This document shows positions 45,942-59,029 of a stretch of 64,000 bases of DNA, piece by piece (position 1 is the first letter of the stretch; every line of letters begins with the position of its first letter). Under the pieces are notes generated by a model. The model had not been told where the DNA came from. It saw only the letters and a program-made list of their open reading frames with translations, and made no database searches. The stretch is from Paraphysomonas bandaiensis (taxonomy: Eukaryota; Chrysophyceae). The translations under genes were made by a program, and so were the position numbers. Where the stretch lies: contig CBFFRP010000234.1 of NCBI GenBank assembly GCA_965644295.1, positions 1 to 64,000 of the forward strand, in the 5' to 3' direction.

Positions 45942-46835
45942 GTGAATGGTTATTTATTTCAACCATGCTATGTACTAGTTTTGTACCTTGCCCCAATATT
46001 AGTCAAACATCCCCATCCATGTGCAGTGTATACATTCGAATTGGAACAATAACAGATAAAATATTCAGCAATTTTAATATTTTACATCACCGATTGTATT
46101 TTGCCTCACAAATCATTTGAAATAGGCTAATCTTTATTAGTAATCGAAATGCTTATATATTTCCTAGTATTCAGCTGTAGGATTCAAGGATAGGGGACAA
46201 TATATTATAAATTCGATACAATGAAATAATTCCCTACTATTCCTGGGACACTATTATTGTAATTACACGGTAGCAGTAACACATTAATGTTGATTCAGAA
46301 ATTGAAACAATAACATGATGTAGGATAGAATTCATATCAGTAGCTCATGTAATATTATTTACAATTCCTGTACTATGTAGTACCTTAAAATACAGCTTTA
46401 ATTGCGTACTAATTAGCAGAGCTCAACATGTTAGAAGCAAAATTATATGTAAAGGGTAAGGGCCATTCTCATGTTTACGCGTTCGGTATAGTAATTTCGA
46501 GAGGTATTGGGAAAATACCTAATTATGTATTATATACAATATTATGTTCACTGTTGACATATACTAATGGTCTAATGGTTGTTAATTTGGTCGGGAATCT
46601 ACGAATATGCTGTGTTGCAATATTGAATATTGAAATATGAAATACCAAGTCTGATAAGGCATAAGAATAGCATTTCATATGTAGAGACAGTGCTGTACAC
46701 TAATGAACAAACCGTATATACGTATATACTAGTAGATGTCTTTACTTCCTATATAATCTTAAATATCGTACACTATTCATATATTAATCATATTACAAAG
46801 CATTATTTTTGATCGTATCCTAAACGTCCAACGAA
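45942..46835. other. convergent intergenic region
   Basis: AT-rich 0.9 kb between two 3' ends; no gene, element or strong repeat recognised. Confidence 0.5.
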
Positions 46836-49800
46836 TCAGTTATTTTGTTTTCGCTTGAAAATGCCTTTCGTTTTATCAGTCGACTTGTCAGACGACAGCG
46901 ACTCTGCGATACTAACTTCCAGTGCAGCAACCCTTTCTGCATACTTCTGCAGTCTACGCTTCAAAGAGAAAACTTTCTTCCTCTCTTCATCCGCTTCAGT
47001 TGCGTAAAGTGCTACGTTCATTTTGGCTTCGATTAGCTGTTCTATCAATTCATCAATTTCGTTCTTGGGCGTATCTCCTGTCACTTCGTTCAGATCCTCA
47101 GTTGTGTCAATAGTGGTTCCGGAGGTTTTATCTATATCTTGAGTAGAACTGGTATTCGAGTTTTCATATACATTCGCTTTATGACAAGCGATTGCTGCAG
47201 CCAGATCCGACTTAAGAGAACGAATCTCCCCATTCGCTGCATCAAGTGCTTCTTCCAACTCTTTTATCTGTCCTCTAAGTATTTCATTTTGGCTTTGTAG
47301 CAAAACGTTTTCTTCGTCCAGTGCAATTTTGTCCTTCAAAGCCGATGAAGCCTTAGCCTCTGCGGCCACACATTTGTCCTCTAGACTAGCCGATGAATCC
47401 ACAGATTGAACGGGTCGCTGCAATTTTAACTCGTGTAATTCACTAGTAGCGGCGGCTAGGTCAGCCACCAAACACTCCTCACGCTTGAGTGCTTCTCTGT
47501 GAGCCGCTGCAGCCTTTTCCTCGTTGCCTTCCATGTGTTCTACTGTTACCTCCAATCGACGACATTCTGCTCTCGTGGTGGAAAGCTCAGACTCAAGAGT
47601 TGTTAGTCTTGCCTGCAACTCGTTACGCTCCGCCTGCAATTCTTCAACGATGCCCATCTGTACTTCTAAATTCATAACCTCTTGTGATTTCACCTGATCA
47701 TTCACCTCCGGGCTGCCTGCGGAATTACGATCCAGTGATAGCTTTTCCAACTCTTCTGTTGCGCTTCTTAAAGAGTTGTCAAGAGTGGCATTACGCTCCT
47801 CTAGATCTTTCACAAGGGACCGACTTTCGTTATCCGATAGAGTTAAAGCACTAATATCAGCACTTAGTGCACCTATCTGAAGTTCCAAAGCAGATTTCTC
47901 AGAGGTGACTTCATCAAGCTTGGTCTTCATATTCTCACACTCTGCCTTCAGTAATTCCACCTCTTTCTCTCTTGCAGCGAGGGCTGTGGCGTTTTCAATC
48001 GCCTTCTCCGCAGCATTATCGTGGTCACGAGTCCTTGACTCCCCCGCCTCCTTTGCTGCACAGAGCTCTTCTTCCAGAGTAGCCTTTTCAATTTGCAGAG
48101 TCTTAACATCTTCCATACTTTCTGCGATTGTAGTCTCTAGCACGGATATTGAACTCTCCAGCTCTTGGATATGTGTCTTCTTCTTGGTGTCAGATTCAGT
48201 CAGCGCACCGATATCCGTGGATAGTGATTCAACTTGCTGCACAAGAGAGCACTTTTCAGCGGCAATTTCATCAAGCTGTTTCTTAAGGGAATCTAAATCC
48301 CTGGTAACGTTTTCTACCTCTACCTCCCTCGCGGACAATGCTGTGCTCAATTTTAAGGACTCCTCTAACGCCGTATCTCGCTCGCGGGTTATAGCTTCAA
48401 GTCTTTCATTCACTTCTCCCAGCTTTTCAACGAGAGTATCACGTTCCAGGCGCATTTCTTGTAAATCTCCAACGCCACCTTCTACAGATTTTTCAAGCAC
48501 AAGGCTGGATTCTTCGAGTTCGTCAATGCGTTTCTTACTCTCCGCATGTAATTGAGTCATTGCACTTAAGTCCGTTGTTAGAATCGCCACCTTCTGCTCC
48601 AAAGCACCTTTATCGACAGTGGCTTCTTTGAGGGAGTCTCTCTCAGACTGTAGTATGACGAGGAGCTCGTCTCGTTCTCTTGTTAATTCAGTCACGCTTC
48701 CAATCAGCTCAAGTTCACGAGTACGCAGTCTTTCGCACTCTACTCTGAGAACGGATACGTCTGCCTCGTACTTGTCCAGCCGCCCAGAAAGAGTACACTT
48801 CTCTTCATTTATTTCTGCAAGTTCAACGGAGTGGGAGTCTACTAGTTTACTATTTTCCTCCTCCAATTCCTTGATTTTTTCCATGCTGCTATTGTTTTTT
48901 TCATTCCCTGCAGTGACAGCATCCTCCAAAGCGCGTATCTCTTCTTCCGCATGTAGCAACTTCTGTTCGGCGCTTCGTTTTTCCTCTGTCACATTCACTA
49001 GCTTCTCCTGGGCCTCTGACAGATCTCTTTCCACCGAGCTCTTCGAGGCCATCAAAGAAGCAATCGCTTCTGCCTCCGACTGCTGACCACCAGCTATCTG
49101 TTCCTCAAGTCGATGCACTTCAGCAGATAGGGAGGAGTTCCTAGTTTGCAAAGAGGAAATATCCTCCCTTATATTCTCCAGTGTCGCAGAAAGGTCTCGT
49201 ATTTCTATTTCTCGAGCCGACATTAGTTTGGCTAGCTCACTGTTTTTCACTAACATTTCTGCAAGTTCTGTAGCCTGGCCAGTGTTCTCATTTTTCGCAA
49301 CAGTCAGTGCCGCACTCAAAGTATCAATTTCCTTTTCCTTGGCAGTTAATTTCGAAGACATATCCTCACACTGGACTTTGGAAGCGTCCAGCTCATTGGA
49401 AAGAGATGAGACTTTCTCTTGTGCCACATTGAGTTCTACAGTGAGGTCAGATATTTGTGACTCCTGTTTGGAAATAGTGGCTACATTTTCCCGTTCTTTC
49501 GCTGTCATGTCGGATACAGTCGATCCTTGGGTCAAGAGTTCCTCTTTCACAACTTTGAGGGACTCTGTCAGTTCGGCGACAGCAGAACTCTGAGTTAATA
49601 GTTCAGACGCTGTGGCATCATGCCTTTCCTCTACCTCAGAAAGGTTCACCGAAAGTGCATTTTTCTCCGCATTGAGATCCTGGTTTTGTTCCTGCAGTTG
49701 TTCTATTTCAGTCTTACACGACGTGACTTCACTCTCTAGGCGGATCACCTTCTGGAGGGTGGCCTCGAGATCAGCACTAAGGATTGCTTTATCTTCTTCC

Positions 49801-51684
49801 GCTTTCTTCAGTGATTCTGTGAGCCCCCCTATCTCCTCTGCCTTTTCCAATAGCGTGGACGCTGACTCTTCAAAGCGCTGTCGGAATGACGACGCTTCCG
49901 CGGCAGCAGATGTTTGATCTTGCTGTGTTGTTTCGAGTAAAGTCCGTAGTTCCGACAATTCATCATTTTTTTCTCTCAAAGCTGCTTCTAGCTGTGCTTC
50001 CTTCTGTTGCTGCAGTTCCTCTATTTCAGTCTTACACGACGTGACTTCACTCTCTAGGCGGATCACCTTCTGGAGGGTGGCCTCGAGATCAGCACTAAGG
50101 ATTGCTTTATCTTCTTCCGCTTTCTTCAGTGATTCTATGAGCCCCCCTATCTCCTCTGCCTTTTCCAATAGCGTGGACGCTGACTCTTCAAAGCGCTGTC
50201 GGAATGACGACGCTTCCGCGGCAGCAGATGTTTGATCTTGCTGTGTTGTTTCGAGTAAAGTCCGTAGTTCCGACAATTCATCATTTTTTTCTCTCAAAGC
50301 TGCTTCTAGCTGTGCTTCCTTCTGTTGCAGCAATATAATTTCCGCAGACATATCTTTGTTCTTATCTATAGCCTCAGAAAAAGCCTGTTCATTTTCTTTA
50401 ACTTTTGTTTGTAACAAAGCCAATTGCCCTTCCAGATCGACGCAACCCTTGCATCCCCCATCTGCCGCTGCACGTAGAACATCGAGTTGGGTGTTCATGT
50501 CCTGTACACCGCTCTCCAGTTCTACATTACGTTCAGTCAGATCTGCGATACTATTCTGTAGAGTTTTCAGTTCCAACTCCTGTGCAGCAGTCTGCTCCTC
50601 CAGCGCTGCTATATGTTCTGACATTTCTTCGGCGTGTTCCTCAGCAGTGTGCGCATCATTCTTCGCTGTTGCTAAAGCAGTTCGAAGTTTATCACTCTCA
50701 TCGCAAACAGAATCATAATTGCTCGTCACTTCATTTAATTTCTGCTTCAAAAGAGCAATCTCTGATAATGCTCCTGAGAGCTGGCTATCTGCCGATTGAT
50801 TGCCTGCAGTGAGTTTATCAGAGGCTGGAGACGAAGCGTTAGTCTGCCAAGTTACAGATACCAGGAGTTATCATAGTGTAAAGTGAAACAGAGACACATC
50901 ATACCGACTCCTCCACAATTTCTTCATCAATTACACTACTATCGTCTTTAGTCGATTCAAAATCAGCAGCATGCACTTGCGCATCTGAAAAGCCAGATTG
51001 CATTGACATCGTATCATCGAATGTACCCTCCGCCTATACGATACAGTTTATATTAAGGTGTAAATATGATAATTGACCATGTAATACCAACCTCCCCAAT
51101 AATTTTAGGTACGACAGACATGTGCACCACTGTGCCTGGTACCGAGCACTGAGAAAGAGTAAGAGACATTTCTGTCGCTGTATAGGCGGTAGCAATGGTG
51201 TCCAAGCGAAATGAAGCAACTCCAATGCCTTTATAAGTATCTCCTCCTAGCACACTTTTTTTCTTTAATCGTACCACAATCTTCCCTGTTTTCTCCTGCG
51301 AATATATGTAAACCAGCCAAACAGAGAGCAGAATATATCACACCTGAAATTTCTTGGTGGCAATATCTTTGTACATAGTTACTACCATTGATAGCGATTC
51401 ATCGTATGTGATTTCAGCAGAACCATCACTTTTAGTAGTTATGTTTCTATCATACGAGGACGCAATCTTCCCTCCTCGCTCAAAACATACGCTTATCTCT
51501 GACTCGGGAGTCACATCCTTTGATTTTTTTGGAAATACCACCGATTGCACTGTCGCATTTAAGAGAAAAAGTAATCATCAAGCAGTAATAACACTCATAT
51601 CAGTTAGTTACCTTGCACTTTAAAGAGGGTCTTCACGGTGGTGGTGTTGTGTCGTTTAACTAATTTGGCACCCTTCTTGAACAT
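46836..51684 (-). CDS. NT-C2 domain protein with giant coiled coil
   Basis: Five exons: 51684-51612, 51549-51344, 51295-51092, 51033-50905 and 50843-46836; 4,620 nt, 1,539 residues. Residues ~1-165 form an NT-C2 (EEIG1/EHBP1-type) membrane-binding domain: MFKKGAKLVKRHNTTTVKTL, VVFPKKSKD, ISVCFERGGKI with the SYDRNITTKSDG strand, GKIVVRLKKKSVLGGDTYKGIG, SFRLDTIATAY. An acidic linker (SVIDEEIVEES) follows, then ~1,300 residues of almost unbroken heptads rich in Glu, Leu, Ser and Lys. It contains a recent 106-residue tandem duplication (separate entry). The tail is basic (KGIFKRKQNN). The design, a membrane-binding head with a long rod, suggests a tether or cytoskeletal linker; this is inference. 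Divergent from the PEPCK-like gene. Confidence 0.87.
49692..50328 (-). repeat. 318-bp in-frame tandem duplication inside a coding exon
   Basis: Units 49692-50009 and 50010-50327 are almost identical; by eye only one internal base differs (GTGAGCCCCCC versus ATGAGCCCCCC, a Thr/Ile change), plus small differences at the edges. Each encodes the same 106-residue coiled-coil segment beginning KEAQLEAALREKND. 106 is not a multiple of 7, so the heptad register shifts across the junction unless a stutter absorbs it. Confidence 0.95.
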
Positions 51685-52230
51685 ATTTGGTATCGAATAT
51701 AATCCTATCTGGTCAGCTTGAATGAAGGTGCGGAATAATGCAAGCCTGACGTGACTATCACTCAGCTATGCTATCAGGAAAATTCGAGAGATTGATGTCT
51801 GAATGCAGCAATCTTCTTTGCATACATCAGAGTGTTCAATTCGCTGATGCTTTGCGGATGATGTGCGGAGGTAGACTATATGGGTGTGCAATGTGCCAAT
51901 AAAAAAAAAGAAGGAAGTCGAAGTGCAGAGTGTTGGGTCGCATATGTTTCTTTTCATATGTAGTCAGACAAAACAAATAGAGGGATAAGAATCCGAAATA
52001 AAGCAATGTGGTTGGACGAAGTATACAGATGTTATACTGTTGGTATACATTGCCGTGTATATGTTAACTGCTGCTGGTGATGATAATTAAGACATGCAAG
52101 CCGCCCATTAAAAATAAAACTGGATGCATGATTGTTGTGAGTGTATGTATTCATATTGCAAACAGCACGTTCATTATTTTATTCATAACCTCGCTATATT
52201 TGCTAACAGTGCATTCGTATTGCTGACGAT
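51685..52230. promoter_or_regulatory. putative divergent promoter region
   Basis: 546 bp between the NT-C2 coiled-coil and PEPCK-like start codons; contains a poly(A) run near 51901. No motif assigned. Confidence 0.35.
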
Positions 52231-53712
52231 ATGAGTTTTGTAGTATATCGAAAGTCTGGTCTTAATTGTGCTCGACGCGTTTGCTTCTCGACGCAGCAAT
52301 TTCAACCTGCTAAGTGGGGAGCCGCGCACGATGCACCCCAAACAAAAGACTGGCACAAAGAGGGCGACCATTTGGAGCATAATTATTCGCTTGGTGTAGA
52401 TGGTATTTCTAACAGCCAATTGGCGTTCCGTAACGCAAGACTTCCTGTAATTGTGTCACGTCTACCTGCAAAAGTCGAGGCGGGTAAATTAAATCTAAAA
52501 GATATTAAATATAACGGAAAGTACAAAGTTTTGGAGGCTGGAGACTCTATAAATCTGGATGAATTTAATGATGTGTTGGAGGCACAGCAAGAATATCTTT
52601 CCACGGATAAGGATTTATTTTTTGAGGATGTGGGTTTGGGTGCTGCCGCTCGAATCCGTGTTGGAGCGAGAATGATATCTGAACACCCAGCACACGCCCT
52701 CATATTTAGATCCCTTATGGTATATATTTTGCTTTATATTCGTGGTGATGTGATTTTATGATGCTTGATTAGATTAATATTCCCCCTCGACCTACGGATT
52801 ATCGTGCAAAGTTTAATGGGTGGAACCTTGACAGACAATACAATACAGCAGAGAAAATCTGGAATGGAACCTCGTTTGATATAATTGCCACGCAGACAGA
52901 GCCAAAGAGAGGCGAGCGCCCAGTAATAGCCTTCATTGGAGGTCAGAGCGACCAAATTGGCATTCAATTTGAGCAACAGCTTGAAGGAGGTGGTGAGTAA
53001 CTGCGACCTTTGCTAGCTGTGATTCCAAATCGTTCTGCGACCTGTAAAGCCGTGGCTCATACTGTTTTGTGTGCTCTATTTCAGGTCTGGCGGGAGCTAA
53101 TATTGTTGCTGGTGGCCAGGCGCCCATCCGTGGTATTATCGAAGCATACGCAATCGGCGCTGCTGCTATGATTAATTCGGAGAGTTCGAGTTCCCTCGCC
53201 CTCCCGTCACTCGCTGTCACTAAAAACGGCAAGACTACCCTTGTTGTTGGCGATATTGATGATGAGTTAGTACGCACCGCGTATTCTTCTGGGACATTGT
53301 ACGGTGCCTATTGCAATGTGCTTACAGAGACCGGGGTATCTGCTGTCTTCAACGGGTGCATCATGCCAGCCGATAAGGTCTCTGCCCCACAGACCTCAGC
53401 AGCAATCAGATGGAGCCCAGCGCTTCCTAGCGTCGTTTCTGAAGGGTATACTACTGCGACTTTGAATCCAGACAACTTTGTCCCTTCCCCAAGCACTGTC
53501 GTTTTCGTCGGACAGGAGAAGAGTCTTACAAAGGACCAGGCTGCAGCCAAGTAAGTACATATTTCATCTACTCGAATCCCTATGATGATTTGCTATACAG
53601 ACTGGTGGAGCTCTGTGCAGATGAAACCAAGGCGAATATTGCGACAACTATTTTGAAAACAGCGGAGGTTAAAGTTGTATCTTCATCTAAGGCTGTTGCG
53701 GCTTTGCTTTAA
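52231..53712 (+). CDS. PEPCK (ATP-type) N-terminal-like protein lacking the catalytic half, probably mitochondrial
   Basis: Four exons: 52231-52719, 52773-52992, 53085-53550 and 53601-53712; 1,287 nt, 428 residues. The N-terminus (YRKSGLNCARRVCFSTQQF) is basic, hydroxylated and free of acid, like a mitochondrial presequence. Residues ~105-240 follow the N-terminal domain of ATP-dependent phosphoenolpyruvate carboxykinase: YLSTDKDLFFEDVGLGAAARIRVGARMISEHPAHALIFRSLMI aligns with the KxLFVvDafcGAnpdtRLsVRfITEvAwhahFvkNMfI pattern, then PVIAFIGGQSDQIG with the LIGGTWYGGE strand. The GLSGTGKTTLS P-loop, the DDEHGW metal site and the rest of the kinase domain are missing. In their place is an Ala/Gly/Ser-rich segment (LAGANIVAGGQAP, AIGAAAMIN). 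A carboxykinase reaction is impossible as seen; a structural or regulatory role is inferred. Confidence 0.6.
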
Positions 53713-54075
53713 CCATATTTTGCATATCTCTTAGACTCCACAAACTCCTCATACCAGTTTCTGTAGCCATTACGGATTTTGATTGAAAACGTTGTCTACT
53801 GCTATAGCAAATACATAATAAGAAATAATCAGTTACTTGAGTTGTGTTGTACGAGATGTGCCAAATTGATGACAAGAGAACACAGCAAACATCATTTCTA
53901 CACATTTGATGTCTATTTCTAATTGCCCGGGAATTTCGTAAGTGTGGTATTGTTGATACTACGCCAGCAAATAAGTACCCCAAAATTTGACTTGCAGACT
54001 GCTCGATCAATCTAAATAATAATTCAAAATTTAGTTTCATCATGTACATTATATTATTATACACATATACACATT
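53713..54075. other. 3' flank of the PEPCK-like gene
   Basis: AT-rich 360 bp, no gene recognised; ends at the target duplication of the second hAT copy. Confidence 0.5.
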
Positions 54076-54866
54076 GTAGGAAGCAGGGATAGGGAACAAT
54101 ATATTGCAATACTATTGTTAGATAGCGTTCCATCAATAGTATTGATGGATTTTTTAAACCGGTCCTACAATACAATTACAATATATTGCAATATATTGTC
54201 AATGTATTGCGATATATTAGTTTGACTAATCAGTAGGTAAACACATCCGTAGATTTCATTTTTAGTATTAGTCATTAAGATCACATGACAACCAAACCAA
54301 CTGCTGCTTATAGCTACTAAAATTTCACCTCGTCCTCATCCTCTGAGCCATCATCGGTGAAGTCAACATCACCATATTCATCCACAGAATTAACTGAAAT
54401 ATGCTAGTATCCGGCCATAACTGTCGAAGAGCTTTCTAAAACAACAGCATATTAAGTAGGATGGATACTTTTGCGCAACACTGATATAATATGTTTAGCT
54501 GTGCTGAACAGACGTTCCCATGTATTGGAAGCACATACCAAGGCCAGGCAACCGTTAATGACTCTTGGATCTGTACGTTTCTTAATTTTTTGAGCTGACT
54601 GAAGATTTTTAGTCGTATAGTCAACATCAGCTTCATTATCCTTTGTAATGTTGTAATCAATTTCTCGGTTATTTATATCCATTTTGCACCCTACAGTTGA
54701 GAATATTGATTGCAATATATTGCAATAGTATTGTGAGCTCTTTTAGCAGAAACACTATTGATGGAATATTTGACCAGTCCACCAATCAATATATTCTACA
54801 ATATATTGCAATACATTGTACAATGTATTGCAATACAATATATTGTTCCCTATCCCTGGTAGGAAG
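54076..54866 (-). mobile_element. non-autonomous hAT-family transposon, copy 2 (inverted), with 8-bp target duplication
   Basis: The element is 54084-54858 (775 bp), bounded by the same CAGGGATAGGGAACAATA terminal inverted repeats as copy 1 and by a perfect 8-bp direct repeat, GTAGGAAG, at 54076-54083 and 54859-54866. Orientation is opposite to copy 1, and the sequence differs by scattered substitutions and a ~24-bp length difference, mostly in the palindromic ends. The different duplications show two independent insertions. Confidence 0.92.
54317..54715 (-). pseudogene. hAT transposase C-terminal fragment, copy 2
   Basis: Minus-strand frame 54715-54452 carries the same dimerisation-domain fragment as copy 1 (NTWERLFSTAKHIISVLRKS) with only two visible residue changes in the shared 76 residues and the same stop after HPT; the frame then reads on weakly to about 54317. 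Non-functional as a transposase. Confidence 0.7.
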
Positions 54867-56157
54867 TAGTTAATATTTAGAACTTGTAATATTCAAATGG
54901 AGAAAATATCGCTTGCAATATATTACTATGATTATTACTCAAAAATCTGCAAATGATTACCCTAAAACAGTGAAAATGTGCCGATACACATCAATTTAAT
55001 GGACAATCGAAATAAAACTGTTTTAAAACAATGGTGCGCTCCTCTGCAGCAGCATTCATAAATTACTATAAAGGAAATATGAGTAATTACAGAGTGACCG
55101 TTGAATCAACTGCGGTATACATTCGATAACAATGAAGTGAAGTACTAATAATTGTGATATTCAGTGAGCACGTATGTCAGTATCTTAGCAATGAAATGAA
55201 TCTAATCTGACCTCAGATCATACTGAGAGCTCAAGTAGCCAATTGCAGCATCGCAGCAGCTCAAACAGATTCTTTTGTGAACTACAGTGCTGTACTACTC
55301 TGTATACCACCGTCGTGATTGAAATATGTGTAGCTACGAAGATATGTGACGATCCACCACCACATGGGATCATTCCATGATGTCATTGCTAATTACAATA
55401 TCCTCACCTCGTCATTAGTGTATGTGCTATTTGTTGTCATATCCTTTGTAGCAGGCATGGAGTATCAACTCGTCTATCACGAATCGATAAGCTTTCGAGC
55501 AGCACCTATTCAAATGCTACGTATGGACGCTGAGGCGCCGTTCACTACACAATGTATTATTATGCTGACTACTCTAGGTGGTGGCTCCACCGCTACTTCA
55601 CTTTGCTCTTTACTCATAAGGAATGTTTCGAAGTCCTCAATCCATTGTTCAACGTTATTCTCGTTGAACTGAGGAACTACTCCTCTATCCTCCTTCTCTC
55701 CTCCTCGCTCGCTACCATATTGAGAAATGCTCATTTTAAGCTAGATCACAGAGAGAATTTGTCGTAAGACTAGATAGATTTATTAATATCGTTTACACGA
55801 AGTTGTGATAACCAACACTAACTCATTATAATCCCTGCATAATATCCTACATATGCGAACCTCTCGTTACTGAACATATCTTGAACGATCAAACTATTTC
55901 AGTTTCTCAATATCATCACAGCATTTGTACATCACTATATTTCACTGTATTCTCGTACATTGTCTTGAAGTGACATACTGAATATACTAGAATAAGATCC
56001 ATATTCTAATACAATATACAAGTAGATAAGTAGAGCATTCAGAGATAAACATGATTATAACGAACACAAGCAGATGTCATTTACTCAAACGCTATTAATC
56101 GATTATGCATCCAAAAAGAGTTATGTTATTTCTGAATATAACTACAAATCATTATGA
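54867..56157. other. convergent intergenic region with a possible retroelement scrap
   Basis: About 1.3 kb. Apart from a gag-like minus-strand frame at 55510-55734, nothing is recognisable. No LTR pair was found. Confidence 0.5.
55510..55734 (-). pseudogene. possible retrotransposon gag N-terminal fragment
   Basis: A 74-codon frame starting MSISQYGSERGGEKEDRG and continuing QFNENNVEQWIEDFETFLMS resembles the F-x-x-x-N-x-x-x-W-x-x-x-F/M-x-x-x-L start of copia-like gag proteins. The reading frame ends abruptly and no zinc knuckle, protease or reverse transcriptase follows. Resemblance is weak; it may be chance. Confidence 0.25.
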
Positions 56158-57313
<1,156 letters not shown>

Positions 57314-57373
57314 ACACTGCACTACACTTCTGCTACTTTGTAATAAAAGCTTCTATTAAAAGTACAGCCCTGG

Positions 57374-57709
57374 TCAATAAAAATATTTCAGTTTAGGAAT
57401 ATATTTCGAGTTAAGGTAATCCATAATCTGATCGCACTGGCACTCCACTCTGTATCTCTCTGCTCGATCCATCTGCCTCCAATCACATGTAGGAAGTATG
57501 AACCACTGGTCACTCATGGACATGACTGAAAAAAACAACCAACTCACTGGTTCAGAGCCCAAACCTGTGTCCTCATCATCACCAGATACTATATCCCCTA
57601 TATGGGACCAATAGCAATGAAACGGTACCTGTGTGTGTATGTGTGTGTACGGCAGCTCAGTGAGATAACTGTCTGTATCCATGCCATCCTGTTGCTGCTT
57701 CGTCATCAT
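57374..57709 (-). CDS. small hypothetical protein
   Basis: Open frame of 111 codons, ending 60 bp before the Dim1 start on the same strand and divergent from the gene at 57862 (152 bp apart). It is acidic in the middle (SGDDEDT) and Trp/Cys/Tyr-rich (FILPTCDWRQMDRAERYRVE). An in-frame 39-nt stretch, GTTTGGGC...TTTTTTTCAG (57521-57559 approx.), has the look of an intron, which would shorten it to 98 residues. No family recognised. It may be a real gene or part of the Dim1 leader. Confidence 0.4.
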   Translation of the reverse strand: MMTKQQQDGMDTDSYLTELPYTHIHTQVPFHCYWSHIGDIVSGDDEDTGLGSEPVSWLFFSVMSMSDQWFILPTCDWRQMDRAERYRVECQCDQIMDYLNSKYIPKLKYFY

Positions 57710-57861
57710 GATAGCATGATCAGTTCAAGGCAGGAACTAGTGGAGACTAGTCTATAATTTAATCTAATGGGATGCATTGGGCACAAATATTCTTTAATTG
57801 GAACTGTTTAGTGATATAGAGATATCTCCTTCTGTGCACTGTTAACAAGCGATAGTGTAAC

Positions 57862-58758
57862 ATGATCGATAACGTTAAATACATTCGAAATGAGAAGATT
57901 CATTTCAAGCAGCCGTCGTTTGGGGCAACTTCAAATGGATCAGATAGTGGAAAAGGTAATATATTATTTGACTTTGGTGTAAGTGTGATACACCCGCAGG
58001 GTCATTAGCAATTGGCGAGAGTGAGAAGCGTCATTTCGAGCCTCAGCGCTCGTCGTCACGAGAATTTCACCCGTCATGCAGAATGGTAGAACATATGGAA
58101 AGATGTCCTGATGAGGTTGTTATTCCCAAGAGACGTCCACAGCTACATACACTGAAATTCACTGCGGCGGATAGGTATCGCGACAGGAGGCATGTAAGAG
58201 AGAGCGATCTTCCGTGTGTGAAAAACCCAAAAGAGAAAGAGCTTAACTGGACCCGCAAGAAAACTGTACGAGATGGTAATAATACTATTGTATCAGCGAA
58301 ATCTTCTGGAGAATATCAAATAGAAACAACGATCAACCGGAAGCAGCGCATACCTTCTATTACTCGAATGCGAAATGGAATTCCGATTGCAAACCCTGGT
58401 GATAAGAGCTATAGAGATGCGGAAAAGTCTATCGGGTTTTATAAAGAGGGAGGCTTAATTGCTGGGAGCAGCATTAACCCTCGACCTGCCAAGGTGCTCA
58501 AAGGTTCTGCTGAAACGATGCATGCGGGAAAGTCACTCAAGAGTCTAACTGCGTTTGAGAGGAGGGAAAACAATATATCGGATAGTGACCGTGCACAAGT
58601 AGAAATGTTAACGGTGAGTGCTGTTCTAGAATTATGCTACCCTTATATGTGACACTCCACTGCAGAACTCACAATATAAAAGAGGACAGGAGGTACCTTG
58701 TTGGGAGGAGAAAACAGGAATGTGGTTGTGCAATCCTGCAGAGGAAGAAGACGATTAA
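57862..58758 (+). CDS. basic hypothetical protein
   Basis: Three exons: 57862-57955, 58000-58613 and 58666-58758; 801 nt, 266 residues, all junctions GT-AG and in phase. It starts MIDNVKYIRNEKIHFKQPSF. The protein is rich in Arg, Lys, Glu and Ser, with no membrane segment and little hydrophobic core, for example RYRDRRHVRESDLPCVKNPK and RKQRIPSITRMRNGIPIANP. It ends with a short ordered-looking motif, VPCWEEKTGMWLCNPAEEEDD. Such composition suits an RNA- or microtubule-associated protein, but no family is recognised. It is divergent from the small frame and Dim1. Confidence 0.75.
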
Positions 58759-59029
58759 TCGATGACGTGTATTCGGACTATTTCAATTGGATGTAACTAT
58801 GTGTAAAGTTGTCGTCATGGGCTTATTAGAATTTGGGAAACTTCATTACCGAGTGTTGTGGTCGTATCAGTAATAGATATTTGACTACATAGCACGATTC
58901 TATCGAACTATATCATTAAGTAATAAATATTATATTCGTGTCATCTTATGTATACGTGTTTCGATTATAAGTACCCATAAATTTGAGTTTTGAATATATC
59001 AACAGCAGTTTCTTTGTTTACGTGCACAG
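58759..59029. other. 3' flank, AT-rich
   Basis: Nothing recognised apart from AATAAATATT near 58921, a possible poly(A) signal. Confidence 0.4.

Noticed and set aside
47905-50718. Several long plus-strand Ser-rich open frames.
   Set aside because: They are the antisense of the Glu/Lys/Leu-rich coiled-coil exon, whose composition rarely yields stops on the other strand.
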